A stretch of DNA of 7,483 nt, taken from assembly GCA_018971765.1 (NCBI GenBank), contig JAGXAA010000046.1, forward strand, positions 1 to 7,483, written 5' to 3'. The notes under the pieces were generated by a model that made no database searches, was not told the origin of the DNA, and saw nothing but the letters and a program-made list of their open reading frames with translations. Each line of letters starts with the position of its first letter. The stretch's first letter is position 1. Source of the DNA: Patescibacteria group bacterium (GTDB taxonomy: Bacteria > Patescibacteriota > Minisyncoccia > Phycocordibacterales > GWA1-40-21). The position numbers and the translations under genes are program-made. Of the stretch, positions 4,799 through 7,483 are shown piece by piece.

Positions 4799-6553
4799 AT
4801 GGCTAAAAATAAGGATAATATTGAATCTATCCGCCATTCATTGGCGCATTTGATGGCGATAGCGGTTTTAGATATGTTCCCTAAAGCGAAACTGGGTATT
4901 GGACCAACTATTGAGAACGGTTTTTACTATGATTTTGACTTGCCGGAACAATTAACACTAAATCAGCTGCCAAAGCTAGAGAAAAAAATAAAAGAACTTA
5001 TCAAACAAAATATTAAATTTGAAAAAGAAGAAATATCCGCAGAAAAAGCCAAAGAAATTTTCCAAAACCAGCCATTCAAACTGGAACTAATTGACGAGCT
5101 AGAAAAAGCGGACGAAAAAATATCTATTTATAAATCCGGCGATTTCGTTGACCTTTGCGCCGGCTCGCATATTGAATCCAGTAAAGAAATTGACCCAGAC
5201 GCTTTCAAACTCACCAAGGTCTCCGGCGCTTATTGGAAAGGCAGCGAGAAAAACAAAATGCTCACTCGTATTTATGGTGTGGCGTTTTCAAGCAAGCAAG
5301 AGCTTGACGATTATCTAAAAATGCTAGAGGAGGCGGAGAAAAGAGATCACAGAAAACTCGGCAAAGAACTGGAATTATTTATGATATCTGAAGAAGTTGG
5401 TAAAGGTTTGCCACTTTGGCTTCCTAATGGCGCCTTTATCCGCCGAAAGATGGAGGATTATATGTATCAGAAAGAACTAGAAAAAGGATATAAATATGTT
5501 TACACGCCGATTCTGGCCCATAAAAAACTTTACGAAACTTCCGGTCATCTCGCTCATTACAAAGAAGATATGTACAGCCCGTTGGATATTGAGGGTGAAG
5601 AGTATTATCTCAAGCCGATGAATTGCCCGCACCATCATATGATCTATAAGTACGATCAGATTAGCTACAAAGACCTGCCTTTGCGATTGGCGGAATTCGG
5701 GCTTGTGCACAGGTTTGAGCGTTCCGGTGTTTTGACCGGATTGATAAGAGCGCGAGCGTTTACTCAAAACGATTCTCATATTTATTGCCAGAAAAGCCAG
5801 CTTAAAGATGAGCTGATAGAAGTGCTGAAACTTTTCAAGGAAGTCTACGCCGATTTTAATATCACTGATTTTTGGTATCGCTTGTCTTTGCCGGATTTTA
5901 AAAACGAAGAAAAATACGGCGACATAAAAGACAAGAAAATGTGGGAGGAGTCGGCGGAAATTGCCGAACAAGCTCTCAAGGAATTCGGAGTCAAATATTT
6001 AAAAACTGAAGGCGAAGCAAGTTTCTACGGTCCGAAAATAGACGTGCAGATCAAAAATGTTTTTGGCAAAGAAGACACTATCGCCACGGTGCAGGTGGAT
6101 TTTTACTCCGCCAAAAGATTTGACTTGAATTTTATAAACGAAAAAGGAGAGAAGGAACATCCGGTGATAATTCATCGGGCTATTTTTGGTTCATTTGATC
6201 GAGCTTTCGCTTTCTTGACAGAAAAAACCGGCGGGAATTTCCCTGTCTGGCTCTCGCCAATTCAGGCGATGATAATTCCCGTCGGAGAAAAGTTCAATGA
6301 CTATGGAGAAAAAGTTTTGTTTGAATTAAAATCCGCCGGCATCCGAGCCGAGATGGATAAAACCAACGAAACTTTAGGCAAAAAAATCCGCGCCAACAAA
6401 ATTAAAAAAATTCCTTATCTTCTTGTCGTCGGCGAAAAAGAAGAAAAAGAAAACATAGTTTCCGTCAACGCCCGCGACAAAAAAGAACAGGAAATTTTGT
6501 CTCTGGAAAAATTCACGGAAAAAATTATGAAGGAAATCGCGGAGAAAAAATAA
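4799..6553 (+). CDS. thrS: Threonine-tRNA ligase (ThrRS), form lacking the TGS domain
   Basis: This class II cytoplasmic synthetase attaches threonine to tRNA(Thr) using ATP. The 584-residue product begins almost at once in the editing domain. HSLAH (13-17) and DLCAGSH (C120, H124) give the His/His/Cys/His set that clears mischarged Ser-tRNA(Thr). The first 60 or so residues of typical bacterial ThrRS (E. coli about 642), the TGS domain, are missing. The catalytic core has the zinc ligands C276 (in MNCPHHHMIY), H327 (QNDSHIYC) and H459 (IIHRAIFGSFDR). Motif 2 is HRFERSGVLTGLIRARAF (R305), and motif 3 includes GSFDR. The C-terminal anticodon-binding domain starts near WLSPIQAMIIPV. All key residues are present, so activity is expected. 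Start 4799 is preferred over ATG 4790 because 4790 overlaps the -10 element; there is no Shine-Dalgarno. The TAA stop overlaps the first base of the terminator stem. Confidence 0.97.
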   Translation: MAKNKDNIESIRHSLAHLMAIAVLDMFPKAKLGIGPTIENGFYYDFDLPEQLTLNQLPKLEKKIKELIKQNIKFEKEEISAEKAKEIFQNQPFKLELIDELEKADEKISIYKSGDFVDLCAGSHIESSKEIDPDAFKLTKVSGAYWKGSEKNKMLTRIYGVAFSSKQELDDYLKMLEEAEKRDHRKLGKELELFMISEEVGKGLPLWLPNGAFIRRKMEDYMYQKELEKGYKYVYTPILAHKKLYETSGHLAHYKEDMYSPLDIEGEEYYLKPMNCPHHHMIYKYDQISYKDLPLRLAEFGLVHRFERSGVLTGLIRARAFTQNDSHIYCQKSQLKDELIEVLKLFKEVYADFNITDFWYRLSLPDFKNEEKYGDIKDKKMWEESAEIAEQALKEFGVKYLKTEGEASFYGPKIDVQIKNVFGKEDTIATVQVDFYSAKRFDLNFINEKGEKEHPVIIHRAIFGSFDRAFAFLTEKTGGNFPVWLSPIQAMIIPVGEKFNDYGEKVLFELKSAGIRAEMDKTNETLGKKIRANKIKKIPYLLVVGEKEEKENIVSVNARDKKEQEILSLEKFTEKIMKEIAEKK

Positions 6554-6588
6554 AGCGGGCTGAGATTGACTCTCAACAGCCCGCTTTT
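6552..6588. terminator. Bidirectional terminator between thrS and the convergent Cys-rich gene
   Basis: The arms AAAGCGGGCTG (6552-6562) and CAGCCCGCTTT (6577-6587) are perfect complements over 11 bp. An additional AGA/TCT pair can form inside the loop. TTTTGATAAAATTTTA follows on plus. On minus the stem is followed by a T-rich run (TTTATTTTTT). It therefore serves both thrS, whose stop codon it overlaps, and the convergent gene ending at 6614. Confidence 0.9.
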
Positions 6589-6613
6589 GATAAAATTTTA
6601 CTCCGAACTCAAA

Positions 6614-7183
6614 TCAAAAAGGAATAAGTGTTCGCAACTCAATAAACTTATGTCCGTCTATATCCCGCGCGGCGCGGATTAATTCTGTTTTTCCGTAATC
6701 GCGAACGCATTTTTGGAAAGTCGCAATTACGCAATTACTCGGCGGTTCATAGTTTTCAAGAATGCACATCCTGTTCCAGTCATCATCGCAGTCTTCATCA
6801 TCTTCGTTAATAGAACAGACAAACTGTCCTCCTTTATTTTTGCGCATCTTAGGACAGCGAGGCAACTCATGGATAAATTTTTCGTCATTTATCCAAATCG
6901 CCTTCTCGCTTTTTCCCGGACCGCCGATTTTGGCGCCTTCACACTCGTCGTAGAATTTTTTTATTGCTTCACGGACATTCTCCGCCTCAATGTAAGCATT
7001 TCCTTCCACCCTCTGCTGAAGGTGGCTTCGTATAAAGTTTCGGTCGTTTTTTTGCCACTCTTCATCATAGTGCAGGAAGAAATCCACACTATCAACATGC
7101 ATCGTTTCCGTCTTTTTGCTAAGACGGTAAATACTGCCAACATTTATAATCCTCTCACAGCAAGGAATTTCAAATAATGACAT
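6614..7183 (-). CDS. Cysteine-rich acidic protein of unknown function
   Basis: I do not recognise a family. The 189-residue product has no signal peptide or membrane segment, so it is probably cytoplasmic. It has nine cysteines (8, 9, 81, 110, 123, 132, 140, 151, 159), six of them in a 50-residue stretch around a very acidic run (SINEDDEDCDDDWNRMC). This spacing could hold one or two metal sites, but no standard zinc-finger or Fe-S pattern fits cleanly. The N-terminal third is charged and probably helical (EEWQKNDRNFIRSHLQQR, then ENVREAIKKFYDE). Start 7183 is chosen because AAGGAG lies 6 nt upstream. An upstream TTG at 7252 is in frame but lacks such a site at good spacing. The gene is monocistronic, convergent with thrS, stops with TGA and uses the shared terminator. 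Its strong Shine-Dalgarno contrasts with the housekeeping genes beside it, perhaps a sign of different regulation or origin. Confidence 0.85.
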   Translation of the reverse strand: MSLFEIPCCERIINVGSIYRLSKKTETMHVDSVDFFLHYDEEWQKNDRNFIRSHLQQRVEGNAYIEAENVREAIKKFYDECEGAKIGGPGKSEKAIWINDEKFIHELPRCPKMRKNKGGQFVCSINEDDEDCDDDWNRMCILENYEPPSNCVIATFQKCVRDYGKTELIRAARDIDGHKFIELRTLIPF

Positions 7184-7184
7184 A

Positions 7185-7195
7185 TCCTTCTCCTT
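7185..7195 (-). promoter_or_regulatory. Shine-Dalgarno site fixing the start of the Cys-rich gene
   Basis: The minus strand reads AAGGAGAAGGA directly before ATG 7183: AAGGAG at 7195-7190 with a 6-nt spacer, plus a second GAAGGA nearer the start. This selects 7183 over the in-frame TTG at 7252. Confidence 0.8.
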
Positions 7196-7220
7196 TTCGT
7201 TTTTTGTTTTTGATGTAAGA

Positions 7221-7259
7221 TTATTCAAATTTTTGACCACAACAAAAATCAAGTAGCAT
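7221..7259 (-). CDS. Possible 12-residue leader peptide
   Basis: ATG at 7259 opens a 12-codon frame (MLLDFCCGQKFE) ending in TAA at 7223-7221. A full AAGGAG (7272-7267) lies 7 nt upstream, the ideal distance. It ends 37 nt before the Cys-rich gene ATG. The paired cysteine codons recall the CC near the N-terminus of the main gene. It could be a regulatory upstream ORF, or a relic of a former start. The well-placed ribosome-binding site is the only firm evidence. Confidence 0.35.
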   Translation of the reverse strand: MLLDFCCGQKFE

Positions 7260-7344
7260 ATTGATTCTCCTTTTTAAAAGTTCAAAAAATACAAAAGATC
7301 TAGACAAATTCTTACCTAAAACTAAAATTTACGCAAGAAAAAGT

Positions 7345-7361
7345 GTGTACATTATTTACAC
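7345..7361. promoter_or_regulatory. Operator-like inverted repeat upstream of the Cys-rich gene
   Basis: GTGTA (7345-7349) and TACAC (7357-7361) form a dyad with a 7-nt centre. A further GTACAC at 7377-7382 is the inverted partner of GTGTAC at 7345-7350, with starts 32 bp apart (about three helical turns). It lies about 90 bp upstream of the leader ORF, a plausible place for a regulator. No -35/-10 pair could be fixed nearby. Confidence 0.35.
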
Positions 7362-7385
7362 TATCGCAAAATTAAGGTACACATT

Positions 7386-7430
7386 TTGGAAAAATAAAGC
7401 GGGTTGGAGATTGTTTCCTCCAAACCCGCT
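7386..7430 (-). terminator. Terminator of the minus-strand gene entering from the right edge
   Basis: The arm AGCGGGT (7398-7404) pairs with ACCCGCT (7424-7430). T7405 pairs with A7423, and GGAG (7406-7409) pairs with CTCC (7418-7421) after a one-base bulge. The minus-strand reading runs from the stem into TTTATTTTT (7397 downward), a proper U-tract. On plus no U-tract follows, so it acts on minus-strand transcripts. Its left arm closely resembles that of the terminator at 6552. Confidence 0.8.
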
Positions 7431-7431
7431 A

Positions 7432-7482
7432 TTAGACCTGTTGCCATATAGTCTCAAACGAGACGAGATTCTCCCAAAAGGG
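7432..7482 (-). CDS. C-terminal fragment of a gene cut by the window edge
   Basis: A minus-strand frame open from the window edge encodes PFWENLVSFETIWQQV and ends in TAA followed at once by TAG, directly before a minus-strand terminator. The double stop, the terminator and the non-repetitive composition make a real gene end likely. Sixteen residues are too few to name the protein. Another minus-strand frame is also open here, so the choice of frame rests on the stops next to the terminator. Confidence 0.5.
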   Translation of the reverse strand, partial: PFWENLVSFETIWQQV

Positions 7483-7483
7483 G

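Noticed and set aside
6896..6925. GGPGKS in the Cys-rich protein as a possible P-loop
   Set aside because: The first glycine of GxxxxGK[ST] is missing (Lys at that place), and no Walker B motif follows.
6713..7177. 154-residue plus-strand frame opposite the Cys-rich gene
   Set aside because: The minus-strand gene has a strong Shine-Dalgarno, a stop just before a terminator and ordinary composition. The plus frame has none of these.
7451..7464. Small GTCTC-N4-GAGAC inverted repeat near the right edge
   Set aside because: It is only a 5-bp stem, lies within the likely C-terminal codons of the cut gene, and has no U-tract; probably chance.

Overview
The window looks like a piece of a Candidate Phyla Radiation (Patescibacteria/Parcubacteria-type) chromosome. 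The grounds are inference from content, not a database match. They are the AT-rich, short-intergenic layout, a Thr/Ser/Asn-rich exported repeat protein of the kind common in these genomes, an S16 with a low-complexity tail, a compact RNase R, a ThrRS without the N-terminal TGS domain, and housekeeping genes without Shine-Dalgarno sites. UGA appears to be an ordinary stop: one gene ends in TGA and no long frame needs it as a sense codon.

Left part (1-1869, minus strand). Two exported-protein genes lie in a likely operon. The first (1869 to 559) encodes a 436-residue secreted or cell-surface protein with internal repeats, including an exact 139-bp DNA duplication. It is followed after 32 bp by a second signal-peptide protein (526 to 1) with a Ser-rich linker, which runs off the window edge. 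No terminator separates them.

Middle (1870-2700). A roughly 320-bp AT-rich region without a convincing gene holds a perfect 14-bp hairpin, a nested inverted repeat and one consensus DnaA box. Next come the terminator of rpsP, rpsP itself (minus strand, S16), and a 70-bp divergent promoter region shared with rnr.

Right part (2701-6553, plus strand). rnr (RNase R) and thrS (ThrRS) lie in tandem, and thrS ends inside a strong bidirectional terminator. Together with rpsP they form a translation and RNA-turnover block. The rpsP, rnr and thrS starts share one geometry: an extended -10 element lies exactly 7 nt upstream of an in-frame start codon, with no Shine-Dalgarno. This suggests leaderless mRNAs.

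Right end (6590-7483, minus strand). A gene for an unrecognised cysteine-rich acidic protein has a textbook Shine-Dalgarno and a possible 12-residue leader ORF. It lies between two terminator hairpins of related sequence. The last 17 codons of another minus-strand gene reach the window edge.

No CRISPR array, tRNA, rRNA, transposase or prophage module was seen. The points most worth following are the leaderless promoter pattern, the DNA-identical repeat in the surface protein, and the unknown cysteine-rich gene with its related flanking hairpins.
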